Below are positions 23,712 through 31,728 of a stretch of 64,000 bases of DNA, one piece after another. The notes below the pieces were generated by a model that ran no database searches, was not told the origin of the DNA, and was given only the letters and a program-made list of their open reading frames with translations. The DNA is from DASZUK01 sp035547695 (GTDB lineage: Bacteria; Actinomycetota; Acidimicrobiia; Acidimicrobiales; RAAP-2), in assembly GCA_035547695.1 (NCBI GenBank), contig DASZUK010000023.1, forward strand, positions 52,030 to 116,029. Direction: 5' to 3'. The first letter of the stretch is position 1; each line of letters begins with the position of its first letter. The position numbers were made by a program, and so were the translations under genes.

Positions 23712-24943
23712 CGGTGTCCAACACCGGGTCCAATGCCGGTACCGGCGTCGGCGCCGAGGCGGGGTCGGTGATGGGCCCCCCGGGGCCGGACGGCCGGTTC
23801 GGGGAGTTCGGCGGTCGGTTCGTCCCCGAGTCCCTGGTGCCGGCCTGCATGGACCTGGAGCGGGCCTTCGCCGACGCCTGGGCCGACCCGGCCTACCGGA
23901 CCGAGCTGGCCGACATCCTCTCGGACTACGGCGGCCGGCCCACCCCGGTGACCGAGTGCCGCCGGCTGTCCGAGCAGCTCGGCGTCCGGGTGCTGCTGAA
24001 GCGCGAGGACCTGGCCCACACCGGGTCGCACAAGCTCAACAACGTCGTCGGCCAGGCCCTGTTGACCCGCCGGATGGGGAAGCGGCGGATGGTGGCCGAG
24101 ACCGGGGCCGGCCAGCACGGGGTGGCCACCGCCACCGCGGCCGCCCTGCTGGGGCTGGACTGCACGGTGTACATGGGCGAGGTGGACACCCGGCGCCAGG
24201 CCCTCAACGTGTTCCGGATGGAGCTGCTCGGGGCCGAGGTCCGACCGGTCACCTCCGGCAGCCGCACCCTGAAGGACGCCGTCAACGAGGCCCTGCGCGA
24301 CTGGGTGGCCACCGTCGACGGCACCCACTACTGCCTGGGTTCCGTGATGGGGCCGCACCCGTTCCCGTACATGGTCCGCCAGCTCCAGCGCGTCGTCGGT
24401 GACGAGGCCCGGGAGCAGTGCCGGGCGCTGCTGGACGGCCAGGACCCCGACGTGGTGGTGGCCTGCGTCGGCGGCGGGTCCAACGCGGCCGGCACCTTCG
24501 CCGGCTTCGCCGACACCGCCGCCGGGCTGGTCGGCGTGGAGGCGGCCGGCGGCGCGGCCATCGGCAACGGCATCCCCGGGGTGCTGCACGGGATGCGGTC
24601 GCAGCTACTCCAGGACGAATCCGGCCAGATCCTGGAGGCCGAGTCCATCTCGGCCGGCCTGGACTACCCCGGCATCGGCCCCGAGCACGCCCACCTCGCC
24701 GCCATCGGCCGGGCCGCCTACCACCAGGCCGGCGACGACGAGGTCGTCGCCGCCTTCCGGCGGCTGGCCGTCACCGAGGGCATCATCCCCGCCCTGGAGT
24801 CCGCCCACGCCGTCGCCTGGGTCCTCCGCGAGGCCGGCGGCCCGCTGCTGCCGGCCGGGTCCACCGTCCTCGTCACCCTGTCCGGCCGCGGCGACAAGGA
24901 CGTCGCCCAAGTCCGCGACCTCCTGAACGGTGCGGGCACATGA
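23708..24943 (+). CDS. trpB: Tryptophan synthase beta chain
   Basis: 411-residue PLP enzyme condensing indole with serine. It has REDLAHTGSHKLNNVVGQAL with the PLP lysine, ETGAGQHGVATATAAALLGL, the phosphate-binding CVGGGSNAAGTFAGF, and LSGRGDKDV near the end. It is the TrpB1 type and should pair with the adjacent TrpA. The first 25 residues are a variable Gly/Ser/Asn-rich extension. ATG 23708 overlaps the trpF stop; ATGA overlap with trpA at the end. Confidence 0.95.
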   Translation: MTVSNTGSNAGTGVGAEAGSVMGPPGPDGRFGEFGGRFVPESLVPACMDLERAFADAWADPAYRTELADILSDYGGRPTPVTECRRLSEQLGVRVLLKREDLAHTGSHKLNNVVGQALLTRRMGKRRMVAETGAGQHGVATATAAALLGLDCTVYMGEVDTRRQALNVFRMELLGAEVRPVTSGSRTLKDAVNEALRDWVATVDGTHYCLGSVMGPHPFPYMVRQLQRVVGDEAREQCRALLDGQDPDVVVACVGGGSNAAGTFAGFADTAAGLVGVEAAGGAAIGNGIPGVLHGMRSQLLQDESGQILEAESISAGLDYPGIGPEHAHLAAIGRAAYHQAGDDEVVAAFRRLAVTEGIIPALESAHAVAWVLREAGGPLLPAGSTVLVTLSGRGDKDVAQVRDLLNGAGT

Positions 24944-25719
24944 GCATAGAGAAGGAGCTCCGGGCCAAGCGGGACGGCGGCGGCAAGCTGCTGGTGCCGT
25001 ACCTGATGGGGGGGATGACGGCGGACTGGGTGGAGGTGCTGCAGGCGGTGGTGGCCGCCGGGGCCGACGCCGTGGAGGTGGGCATCCCGTTCTCGGACCC
25101 CATGATGGACGGCCCGGTCATCCAGGAGGCGTCGGTCCGGGCGCTGGGCCGGGGGACCACCCCCCAGGACGTGGTCGACGGGGTGGCCGCTGCCCGGGTG
25201 GGGGTGCCGGTGGCGGTGATGACGTACTACAACCTGGTGTTCCGGGCCGGCCACCGTCGGATGGCCCGGTCGCTGGCCGCCGCCGGGATCGGGGCCGCCA
25301 TCGTCCCGGACCTTCCCCTGGAGGAGCTGGGCCCGTGGGCCGCCGAGGCCGACGACGCCGGGGTGGACACCGTGCTGCTGGTGGCCCCGTCCACCCCGGA
25401 GGACCGGGTGGCGGCCATCTGCCGCCGGGCGCGGGGGTTCGTGTACGCCGTCGCCCGCATGGGGGTGACCGGTGAGCGCACCGACGTGGCCACCGACGCG
25501 GCCGCCGTGGTGGACCGGGTCCGCCGGGCCACCGACACCCCGGTGTGCGTGGGGGTGGGGGTGTCCACGCCGGAGCAGGCGGCGGCCACCTGCCGGGTGG
25601 CCGACGGCGTCATCGTCGGCTCCGCCCTGGTCCGCCGGCTGGTCGACGGGGGCGGGGTGGAGGCCGCCGCAGCCTTCGTCGGGGAGCTCCGGGCGGCCGT
25701 GGACTCGGCTGCCGGCTGA
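24940..25719 (+). CDS. trpA: Tryptophan synthase alpha chain
   Basis: 259 residues; cleaves indole-glycerol phosphate and passes indole to TrpB. The catalytic Glu and Asp sit in AVEVGIPFSDPMMDGPVIQ; YAVARMGVTGER and VGVGVSTPEQA are the loop and phosphate-binding regions. It ends the his-trp block. A 13-bp segment ending in its stop codon is tandemly duplicated immediately afterwards (25707-25732), and a strong hairpin follows the next gene. Confidence 0.94.
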   Translation: MSIEKELRAKRDGGGKLLVPYLMGGMTADWVEVLQAVVAAGADAVEVGIPFSDPMMDGPVIQEASVRALGRGTTPQDVVDGVAAARVGVPVAVMTYYNLVFRAGHRRMARSLAAAGIGAAIVPDLPLEELGPWAAEADDAGVDTVLLVAPSTPEDRVAAICRRARGFVYAVARMGVTGERTDVATDAAAVVDRVRRATDTPVCVGVGVSTPEQAAATCRVADGVIVGSALVRRLVDGGGVEAAAAFVGELRAAVDSAAG

Positions 25720-25732
25720 GGCTGCCGGCTGA
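25707..25732. repeat. Exact 13-bp tandem duplication of the trpA stop
   Basis: GGCTGCCGGCTGA at 25707-25719 is repeated without change at 25720-25732. The first copy carries the trpA TGA, so the second is an exact copy of the gene end. Confidence 0.9.
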
Positions 25733-25760
25733 CGCCGTCGCCATGGGAGAAGGGGTGCCG

Positions 25761-26375
25761 ATGTACCTGTACGTGCGACAGGCCATCCTGGTCGACAACG
25801 GTGGGCTGGGCTGGGCCCGGGCCGTCCGTGCCGGGCTGCAGGAGGCCCTGGGCCAGCCGGTGCACCTGTGGCAGAACGCCTACTCGGCCGCCGCCGACCG
25901 GATCAGTTGGACCTGCTGGTGCGCCGACCTCGGCGTGCTGGAGGACGGCCTGCTGTCGGTGCCGGACCGCGGCGGGCTGCCCGACGGCCGGGGGTCGGCC
26001 GTCCCGGGGTCCGCCGGGGAGCGGCTGTTCGCCGTCGTCCACGGCGACCCCGACCCGGCGTCCCCCGGGCGGTACCTGCGCAGCCAGCGGGCGGTGGGGA
26101 CCGCCGGCCACCTGGACCGCGGCCTGCAGGCCGGGATCGAGATGGCCAAGAAGTCCGAGGAGGTCACCGGAGCGCCGTCGGTGTTCGTCCGCGCCGCCAC
26201 CGGCACCATGGGGGCCGTGGCCTGGCTGACCCCGTTCGACACCATGGCGGAGTTCCAGCAGGCCAACGAGAAGCTGCTGGGCGAGGCCAACTGGCTCTGG
26301 TACCGGGACCGGCAGGCCGAGGCCACCCAGAGCGGGTCGGTGTCGACGGCCCTGCACCGCCGCATTATCGACTGA
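25761..26375 (+). CDS. Conserved-looking protein of unknown function
   Basis: 204 residues, about 40 bp after trpA. No signal peptide or membrane helix. The N-terminus (YLYVRQAILVDNGGLGWARAV) and SWTCWCADLGVLEDGLLSV suggest an alternating beta/alpha soluble fold; the C-terminal WYRDRQAEATQSGS is polar. Start ATG 25761 is preferred because GAGAAGGGG lies upstream at ribosome-binding distance; ATG 25743 is in frame. I do not recognise the family. It may be co-transcribed with trpA, but no tryptophan link is evident. Confidence 0.65.
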   Translation: MYLYVRQAILVDNGGLGWARAVRAGLQEALGQPVHLWQNAYSAAADRISWTCWCADLGVLEDGLLSVPDRGGLPDGRGSAVPGSAGERLFAVVHGDPDPASPGRYLRSQRAVGTAGHLDRGLQAGIEMAKKSEEVTGAPSVFVRAATGTMGAVAWLTPFDTMAEFQQANEKLLGEANWLWYRDRQAEATQSGSVSTALHRRIID

Positions 26376-26383
26376 CGCCCTCC

Positions 26384-26424
26384 GGGACGTTTCCGCGGAG
26401 ACGTCCTCTCCGCGGAAACGTCCC
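26384..26424 (+). terminator. Strong intrinsic terminator after the his-trp block
   Basis: An 18-bp perfect stem (GGGACGTTTCCGCGGAGA with its exact reverse complement) around a 5-nt loop, starting 9 bp after the stop at 26375. It is bidirectional in shape and also lies downstream of vapC on the minus strand, so it can end both transcripts. Confidence 0.8.
26386..26405. repeat. Left copy of a 20-bp repeat flanking vapBC
   Basis: GACGTTTCCGCGGAGACGTC here and GACGTTCCCGCGGAGACGTC at 27144-27163 match at 19 of 20 positions and bracket the vapB-vapC pair. This copy is also part of the terminator stem. Confidence 0.7.
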
Positions 26425-26454
26425 CAGCGGCCCAGCGGCCCAGCGGCCCGGCGG

Positions 26455-26871
26455 TCAAGCCGGGACCGGGGCCAGTACCGGGCAGCGGGGGCCGGGGGCG
26501 GCGGCCAGCCGGCGGTCCAGGGTCACCAGGGTGGCGCCGAGGAGCTCGGCCAGGGCCACGTAGGCCGCGTCGTACGCGGTCAGGTTCTGGCGCAGCGCCC
26601 AGCACCGGTCCGCCAACGGCTCGTACGGCCACAGTTGGATCGGCAGGGCCAGCAGGTCGGCGTGGGCCAGGGCGGCCACCGTGGGGTCCAACCGGCCGGC
26701 CTGGGCCTGACGACGCAGCACGTTGGCGGCCTCGAACACGGCCAGGTGGGGCGCCACCAGCGATTTTCCGGCCACCTGCCGGTCGGCCCAGGCCGCGGCG
26801 TCGCCGCCGTCGGCCACCAGGGCCACCAGGACGGAGCCGTCCACCACCAGCCGGGGCCGCGGGCCCGTCAA
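26455..26871 (-). CDS. vapC: VapC-family PIN ribonuclease toxin
   Basis: 138 residues with an intact-looking PIN active site: Asp11 in VVDGSVLVALV, Glu near 46 in AVFEAANVLRR, Asp in LTAYDAAYVALAE and Asp in LVTLDRRLA. Such toxins cut tRNA or rRNA when freed from VapB. The start is TTG 26871, overlapping the vapB stop (TTGA); a later GTG (codon 9) is possible. Three GGCCCAGC-like copies lie just past its stop (about 26427-26455). Confidence 0.87.
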   Translation of the reverse strand: MTGPRPRLVVDGSVLVALVADGGDAAAWADRQVAGKSLVAPHLAVFEAANVLRRQAQAGRLDPTVAALAHADLLALPIQLWPYEPLADRCWALRQNLTAYDAAYVALAELLGATLVTLDRRLAAAPGPRCPVLAPVPA

Positions 26872-27104
26872 CGGCGGTCGGCGTCGCGGTCGGTGACGAT
26901 GGTGTCCATGTCCAGAACGGTCCCGGTCTGGTGGGCCCTGGCGCGGGCTCTGGCCACCACCTCTTCGACGGTGGGGTGCGACGCCAGGTCCACCAACTGG
27001 TCCAGCAGGTACTCCTGCAGCGACCGGCCGGTGCGGGCCGCCCGGGCGGCCAGCTCGTCTCGGACATCGTCGGGGACGTTGCGGATGGTGACGGCGATGG
27101 GCAT
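26868..27104 (-). CDS. vapB: VapB-family ribbon-helix-helix antitoxin (FitA-like)
   Basis: 78 residues. The N-terminus PIAVTIRNVPDDVRDELAARAARTGRSLQEYLLDQL is the Arc/FitA-type ribbon-helix-helix used to bind the operon promoter, followed by a toxin-binding tail (residues 45-78). ATG 27104 lies 6 nt after TATAGT, so the mRNA should be leaderless; the longer open frame reaching 27302 would enter fabF. It overlaps vapC by 4 bp. Confidence 0.87.
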   Translation of the reverse strand: MPIAVTIRNVPDDVRDELAARAARTGRSLQEYLLDQLVDLASHPTVEEVVARARARAHQTGTVLDMDTIVTDRDADRR

Positions 27105-27105
27105 G

Positions 27106-27129
27106 CCTGCACTATAGCTGCATTGCAGG
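27106..27129 (-). promoter_or_regulatory. vapBC promoter with overlapping inverted-repeat operator
   Basis: The -10 box TATAGT (minus strand, 27116-27111) lies between inverted arms CCTGCA (27106-27111) and TGCAGG (27124-27129) with a 12-bp centre. The position fits autorepression by the VapBC complex, which is typical for the family but not shown here. Confidence 0.55.
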
Positions 27130-27143
27130 GATTGTGACGGCAT

Positions 27144-27163
27144 GACGTTCCCGCGGAGACGTC
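27144..27163. repeat. Right copy of the 20-bp repeat flanking vapBC
   Basis: GACGTTCCCGCGGAGACGTC, 19/20 identical to 26386-26405. It lies 12 bp past the fabF stop. It lacks the inverted partner that makes the left copy a terminator, although its GACGT/ACGTC ends are self-complementary. Confidence 0.65.
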
Positions 27164-27174
27164 GGGATGGACGG

Positions 27175-28374
27175 TCAGGCCGGGGGCAGGAAGACCAGGC
27201 AGCCGTTGTGGCCGCCGAACCCGAACGAGTTGGACAGCACCGGGCCGGGCTCCCAGGGGCGGGCGTCGCCCTGGACCACCTGGAGGTGGATCTCGGGGTC
27301 AAGCTGCTCGCAGCCGTAGGTGGGCGGGATGAGCCGGCGGTCGATGGTGAGGGCGGAGGCCACCGCCTCGATGGCCCCGGCGGCGCCGAGCCCGTGGCCG
27401 GTGACCCCCTTGGTGGAGGTGACCAGGGGGCCGGGGTCGCCGAACACCTTGTTGATCGCCCGGGCCTCGGCCAGGTCGTTCAGCGGGGTGGAGGTGCCGT
27501 GGGCGTTGATGTGGGCGATGGCCGACGGGCGGAGCTGGGCGTCGAACAGGGCCTGCTCCATGCAGGCCACCGCGCCGGCGCCGTCGGGGGCGGGAGCGGT
27601 GATGTGGTGGGCGTCCGCGGTGGAGCCGGCCCCGCCGATCTCGGCGTAGATGTGGGCCCCCCGGGCCACCGCCCGGTCCCAGTCCTCCAACACCAGGGCG
27701 CCGGCCCCTTCGGTCATGACGAAGCCGTCCCGGCGGGAGTCGAACGGCCGGGACACCCCGGAGGTGGACAGGGCGGTCATGTTGGCGAACGCGGCCACCG
27801 CCACCGGGTGGAACGCGGCCTCGGCGCCGCCGCCGACGGCCACGTCGCACCGGCCGCTGGCCACCAACCGGGCGGCGGCGGCGACGGCGTGGGTGCCGGC
27901 GGCGCAGGCGGTCACCACGTTCTCCGACGGCCCCTGCCAGCCGGCCCGCATCGAGATGTGCGCCGGGCCGGCGTTGGCCATCATCATGGGCACCAGGAAC
28001 GGGGACACCCGGCGGGCGCCGCGGTCGTTGTACACGGTGACCTGCTCGGCCAGGGTGTCGAAGCCGCCGACGCCGGTGGCGAAGATGACGCCGGCCCGGG
28101 CCGGGTCGGCGTCCAGGTCGCCGGCGTCGGCCAGCGCCTCCTCGGCGGCACCGACGCTGAACTGGGCGAACCGGTCCACGCGCCGGACCTCTTTGGGGCC
28201 GAAGTAGTCGGCCCCGTCGAAGTCGGTGACCCGGCGTTCGCCGGAGATGGTGGGGTGGACCAGGCCGTCCCACAGGGCGTCGACCCCCTTGCCGCAGCAG
28301 GTGACCGCGCCCAGGCCGGTGACGGCCACCCGGCGTCCGGGGACGGGGCCGTCCGGGCCGACGCCCAGCAGCAT
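27175..28374 (-). CDS. fabF: Beta-ketoacyl-ACP synthase II
   Basis: 399-residue condensing enzyme elongating acyl-ACP with malonyl-ACP. The catalytic Cys is in VVTACAAGTHAVA, the two His in INAHGTSTPLND and SNSFGFGGHNG, with the Lys in STKGVTGHGLGAAG. The N-terminus VAVTGLGAVTCCGKGVDALWDGL is normal. ATG 28374 shares one base with the acpP stop (TGATG). It is the last gene of the fabD-fabG-acpP-fabF run. A fabH is not in the window. Confidence 0.94.
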   Translation of the reverse strand: MLLGVGPDGPVPGRRVAVTGLGAVTCCGKGVDALWDGLVHPTISGERRVTDFDGADYFGPKEVRRVDRFAQFSVGAAEEALADAGDLDADPARAGVIFATGVGGFDTLAEQVTVYNDRGARRVSPFLVPMMMANAGPAHISMRAGWQGPSENVVTACAAGTHAVAAAARLVASGRCDVAVGGGAEAAFHPVAVAAFANMTALSTSGVSRPFDSRRDGFVMTEGAGALVLEDWDRAVARGAHIYAEIGGAGSTADAHHITAPAPDGAGAVACMEQALFDAQLRPSAIAHINAHGTSTPLNDLAEARAINKVFGDPGPLVTSTKGVTGHGLGAAGAIEAVASALTIDRRLIPPTYGCEQLDPEIHLQVVQGDARPWEPGPVLSNSFGFGGHNGCLVFLPPA

Positions 28375-28613
28375 CAGAGCTTGGAGTAGATCAGGTCGAA
28401 GGCCTGCCCGGCGGTCTCGATGTCCTCCAGCTCGGTCTCCTCCACGGTGATGTCGAAGGCCTCTTCCAGGGCCATGACCAGCTCGACCAGGTCCAGGCTG
28501 TCGGCGTCCAGGTCGTCGGCGAACCGGGCCTCCTTGGTGACCTTCTCGGCCGGCACCTGCAGTACCTCCACGGCGCATTCGCGGAACTTGTCGAACGCTG
28601 CGTCGCTGTCCAC
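28374..28613 (-). CDS. acpP: Acyl carrier protein
   Basis: 79 residues. The phosphopantetheine serine sits in DDLDADSLDLVELVMALEE, and the acidic helix pattern FDITVEETELEDIETAGQAFD is typical. GTG 28613 is chosen because AGGAG lies 7-8 nt upstream; the upstream open frame is not coding. It carries growing acyl chains between FabD, FabG and FabF encoded around it. Confidence 0.93.
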   Translation of the reverse strand: MDSDAAFDKFRECAVEVLQVPAEKVTKEARFADDLDADSLDLVELVMALEEAFDITVEETELEDIETAGQAFDLIYSKL

Positions 28614-28708
28614 TTGGCTGCTCCTTGCTGTGTCGTCGGCTCTGTGGGCCGTCGTCGTGGCTCTGTGGGCCGTTGCGAATGTTAGGCGGTGGCGACGGCG
28701 TGCCGGTG

Positions 28709-29473
28709 CTACAGGCCCATGCCGAGGCCGCCGTCGACGGGCAGGACGGCCCCGGTGATGTAGCCGGCCCCCGGCGACGCCAGGAAGCCCACGGCCTCGG
28801 CCACCTCGGCCACCTCGGCCGGGCGGCCCAGCGGCACCATGGCCTGGAGCTGCTCGTTGCGCTCGTCGCCGAGGGCGGCCGTCATGTCGGTGGTGACCAC
28901 CCCCGGCGCGACCACGTTGACGGTGATCTGCCGGCTGGCCACCTCCCGGGCCAGGGCCCGGGCCATGCCCACCAGCCCGGCCTTGGAGGCCGCATAGTTG
29001 GCCTGGCCGGGCAGCCCGACGAAGGCCCCGACGGACGACATGAACACGATCCGGCCGCGGTGCAGCCGGAGCATCTTGGCCACCGCCCGCTTGGCCACCC
29101 GGTAGGCCCCGGTCAGGTTGGTGTCGATGACGTCCTGCCAGGCGTCCTCGCCCATCCGCAGCACCAGGGTGTCCCGGGTGATGCCGGCGTTGGCCACCAG
29201 CACCTCCACCGGCCCCCAGGCGTCCTCGACGGCGGCGAACCCGGCGTCCACCTGGGCCTGGTCGGTGACGTCGCAGGCCACCGGCAGCCAACGGTCCTCA
29301 CCGCCCGGCCCCGGTGGCGGTGGCGGGGTGGCGCCCCGGTAGGTGACCGCCACCCGGTCGCCGTGGTCGAAGAACCAGGCCGCGCAGGCCGCCCCGATGC
29401 CGCGGGCTCCGCCGGTGACCAGCACCACCCGGCCCGGAGCCTGGTCGTCGGCCGCCGTCGGCTCGGCCGTCAC
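28709..29473 (-). CDS. fabG: 3-oxoacyl-ACP reductase (SDR family)
   Basis: 254-residue classical short-chain dehydrogenase reducing 3-oxoacyl-ACP with NADPH. It has VVLVTGGARGIGAACA, CDVTDQAQVD, LVANAGITRDTLVLRM, the catalytic Ser in VFMSSVGAF and YAASKAGLVGMARALARE with Tyr and Lys. There is a Pro/Gly-rich insert (PPPPPGPGGED) near residue 47 between the second and third strands. GTG 29473 shares GTGA with the fabD stop and follows GAGGAG. Confidence 0.92.
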   Translation of the reverse strand: MTAEPTAADDQAPGRVVLVTGGARGIGAACAAWFFDHGDRVAVTYRGATPPPPPGPGGEDRWLPVACDVTDQAQVDAGFAAVEDAWGPVEVLVANAGITRDTLVLRMGEDAWQDVIDTNLTGAYRVAKRAVAKMLRLHRGRIVFMSSVGAFVGLPGQANYAASKAGLVGMARALAREVASRQITVNVVAPGVVTTDMTAALGDERNEQLQAMVPLGRPAEVAEVAEAVGFLASPGAGYITGAVLPVDGGLGMGL

Positions 29474-30717
29474 CGCTCCTCTCCGGGCACCCGCAGCCAG
29501 ACCAGTGGCTGCCCCTCCTGCACCCGTTCCCCGGCGACCGACAGCCACCGGACCACCTGGCCGGCGAACGGGGTCCGGACGTCCACGACGCCGACCTTGC
29601 CGACCAGGTCCCCGACGCCGACGGCACTGGGCCCTCCATCCCCGCCGTCCCCGGTCCCCGGCAGCAGCCCGGTGCCGGGGGCCGCCAGGGTCTGCTCCGG
29701 GGCGAAGATGCCCGACGCCGGGCTGACCACCACCCGTTCGGACATGTACAGGTGCTCGCCCTGGTGGGCGTGCGGCTCGTCCCGCCACGACTCCGGTCCG
29801 GCGCCGGCGACGGCGTCGATGAGGGTGTCCAGGTCGTCCGGCTTGGCCACCGACAGGGCGGTCAGCTCGGGCACCACCCGGCGGGCCAGCCCGGACAGCA
29901 CCCCGCCGGGGCCCAGCTCCACCAGGGTGGTGGCGCCGAGGCCGCTCAGGGTGTCGAGGGTCTGGCGCCACCGGACCGGGCTGCACAACTGGGCGGACAG
30001 CAGGCTCGGCCACTCGGCTGGGTCGCTGTGCACCCGGGCGTCCACGTTGGCCACCACCGGCACCTCGGGGGCCAGGAAGGTGGCGTCGCCCAGGGCCTTG
30101 CGCAGGGCGGACCGGGCCCCGGCCATGAGGGGGGTGTGGAACGCCCCGGAGACCGGGATGGGCAGGACCTTGCGGGCCCCCAGCTCCTTGGCGATGACCG
30201 CCACGGTGGCCACCGCGTCGGCGGTGCCGGCGATGACGACCTGGCCGGGGGCGTTGTAGTTGGCCACCCAGGCCTCCCCCTCGGCCCGCTGGCAGGCCGC
30301 CTCGGCGTCGTCGTCGGCGATGCCCAGCAGGGCCGCCATGGTGCCGGGGGCGTCCTCACCGGCGCGGGCCATGGCGTCCCCGCGGGCCACCACCAGGTGG
30401 ACGCCGTCGGAGAACGACACCGCCCCGCTGGCCACCAGGGCGGTGTACTCGCCCAGGCTGTGGCCGGCGCAGGCCGCCGGGGACAGGCCGACCCGTTCGA
30501 CCGCGTCCAGCACCACCAGGCTCTGCACGAAGGTGGCCAGTTGGGCGTTGGCCGTATTGGTCAGCTCCTCCATCGGGGCGTCCAGGAGCAGCTTTTCCAG
30601 GTCACGACCGACGGCGGCCGACGCTTCGGCCACCACCTCCCACGACGGGTGGTCCACCCATGGCCGCCCCATGCCGGATCGCTGCGACCCCTGGCCGGGG
30701 AAGGTGAACACCAACAT
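29470..30717 (-). CDS. fabD: Malonyl-CoA:ACP transacylase fused to a biotinyl/lipoyl-like domain
   Basis: 415 residues, about 100 longer than ordinary FabD. Residues 1-310 are a complete transacylase: FTFPGQGSQRSGMG, nucleophile Ser87 in GHSLGEY, His194 in SGAFHTPLM, and LVELGPGGVLSGL. After a linker, residues about 327-415 resemble a biotinyl/lipoyl swinging domain: VVVSPASGIFAPEQ, a Gly-rich loop, and TPFAGQVVRWLSVAGERVQEG then QPLVWLRV. The hairpin that would hold the E-A-M-K-M lysine is absent, so it cannot be biotinylated in the usual way. ATG 30717 gives the usual short start; ATG 30735 would add six residues. It heads the fab operon. Confidence 0.88.
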   Translation of the reverse strand: MLVFTFPGQGSQRSGMGRPWVDHPSWEVVAEASAAVGRDLEKLLLDAPMEELTNTANAQLATFVQSLVVLDAVERVGLSPAACAGHSLGEYTALVASGAVSFSDGVHLVVARGDAMARAGEDAPGTMAALLGIADDDAEAACQRAEGEAWVANYNAPGQVVIAGTADAVATVAVIAKELGARKVLPIPVSGAFHTPLMAGARSALRKALGDATFLAPEVPVVANVDARVHSDPAEWPSLLSAQLCSPVRWRQTLDTLSGLGATTLVELGPGGVLSGLARRVVPELTALSVAKPDDLDTLIDAVAGAGPESWRDEPHAHQGEHLYMSERVVVSPASGIFAPEQTLAAPGTGLLPGTGDGGDGGPSAVGVGDLVGKVGVVDVRTPFAGQVVRWLSVAGERVQEGQPLVWLRVPGEER

Positions 30718-30869
30718 GGCCGACCAGTGTGTCATGGCCCGGGCCCCGGCGTCGCATTACCGGGGGGTCATCCTCCGACGCGTCCCACCGGGTGGCGCGC
30801 TCTGGTATTACCGTGGTGGGAAAATCGGGGTCGAACCCGACGATGAAGGGGGCTTGAGCAGGGGTTTTC

Positions 30870-30897
30870 TTGGTAGCACCCGCGGGTGCAGTACCCT
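30870..30897 (+). promoter_or_regulatory. Promoter with palindromic spacer before the amidase gene
   Basis: TTGGTA (30870-30875) and TACCCT (30892-30897) are separated by 16 bp that consist of the perfect 14-bp palindrome GCACCCGCGGGTGC (30876-30889) plus two bases. GTG 30904 follows the -10 by 6 nt. A repressor on the palindrome would block RNA polymerase. Confidence 0.55.
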
Positions 30898-30903
30898 CGA
30901 TCC

Positions 30904-31728
30904 GTGCGTGTCGCCGCTGTTCAGTTGGCCACCTCCTTGGACAAGGAGGCCAACCTGGACGCGGTGGAACGGGCCGTCCACGACGCCGCCGGCGACGGCG
31001 CCGACCTGGTGGTGCTGCCGGAGGCCACCATGTGCTCGTTCGGCACCGCCGCCACCGACCTGGCCCGCCTGGCCGAGCCGCTGGACGGCCCGTTCGTCGC
31101 CACCCTGGCCCGCCTGGCCGCCGGCACCGGCGCCACCGTGGTGGCCGGCATGTTCGAGCCCGCGCCGCCACCGGCCGCGCCGTCGACCGCCACCGGCCGG
31201 GTCTACAACACCATCGTGGCGGTCGGACCGGTCGGCCTGGTCGGGGCGTACCGAAAGTTCCACCTCTACGACGCGTTGGGGTGGAAGGAGTCCGATCGGA
31301 TCGTCCCCGGCGACCCCTCCACCGACGGCGTCCTGGCGTTCCCGGTCGGGGACATGGTGGTGGGGGTGATGAACTGCTACGACCTCCGGTTCCCCGAGAT
31401 GGGCCGCCTGTTGGTCGACGCCGGGGCCACGGTGCTGGTGGAGCCGGCGCACTGGGTCAACGGGCCCGGGAAGGCGGAGACGTGGGAGGTCCTCCTCCGG
31501 GCTCGGGCCGTCGAGAACACCGCCTACGTGGTGGCCGCCGGCAAACCGGAGCCCGAGTGCATCGGGCACAGCATGGTGGTCGACCCGGCCGGTGCCGTGC
31601 TGGGGTCCCTCGGGGGGCCCGAAGAGGGTCGGGTGGTGGTCGAGGTCGCCGTCGACCGGGTGGCCGAGACCCGCAGGCAGTTGCCGGTGCTGGCCAACCG
31701 CCGGTTGCGGGTCGTGCCCCGACGGTAG
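30904..31728 (+). CDS. Carbon-nitrogen hydrolase (nitrilase superfamily amidase)
   Basis: 274 residues. The catalytic Glu-Lys-Cys set is present: VVLPEATM, YRKFHLYDALGWKESD, and MNCYDLRFPEMGRL. The order of motifs and the YRKxHLYD form are those of Nit1/Nit2-like amidases such as deaminated-glutathione amidase; other omega-amidases are possible. Start GTG 30904 from the -10 spacing (the GTG at 30886 lies before the box). The stop TAG lies in a run of CGGTAGGYCGG units (31724-31768). Confidence 0.88.
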   Translation: MRVAAVQLATSLDKEANLDAVERAVHDAAGDGADLVVLPEATMCSFGTAATDLARLAEPLDGPFVATLARLAAGTGATVVAGMFEPAPPPAAPSTATGRVYNTIVAVGPVGLVGAYRKFHLYDALGWKESDRIVPGDPSTDGVLAFPVGDMVVGVMNCYDLRFPEMGRLLVDAGATVLVEPAHWVNGPGKAETWEVLLRARAVENTAYVVAAGKPEPECIGHSMVVDPAGAVLGSLGGPEEGRVVVEVAVDRVAETRRQLPVLANRRLRVVPRR

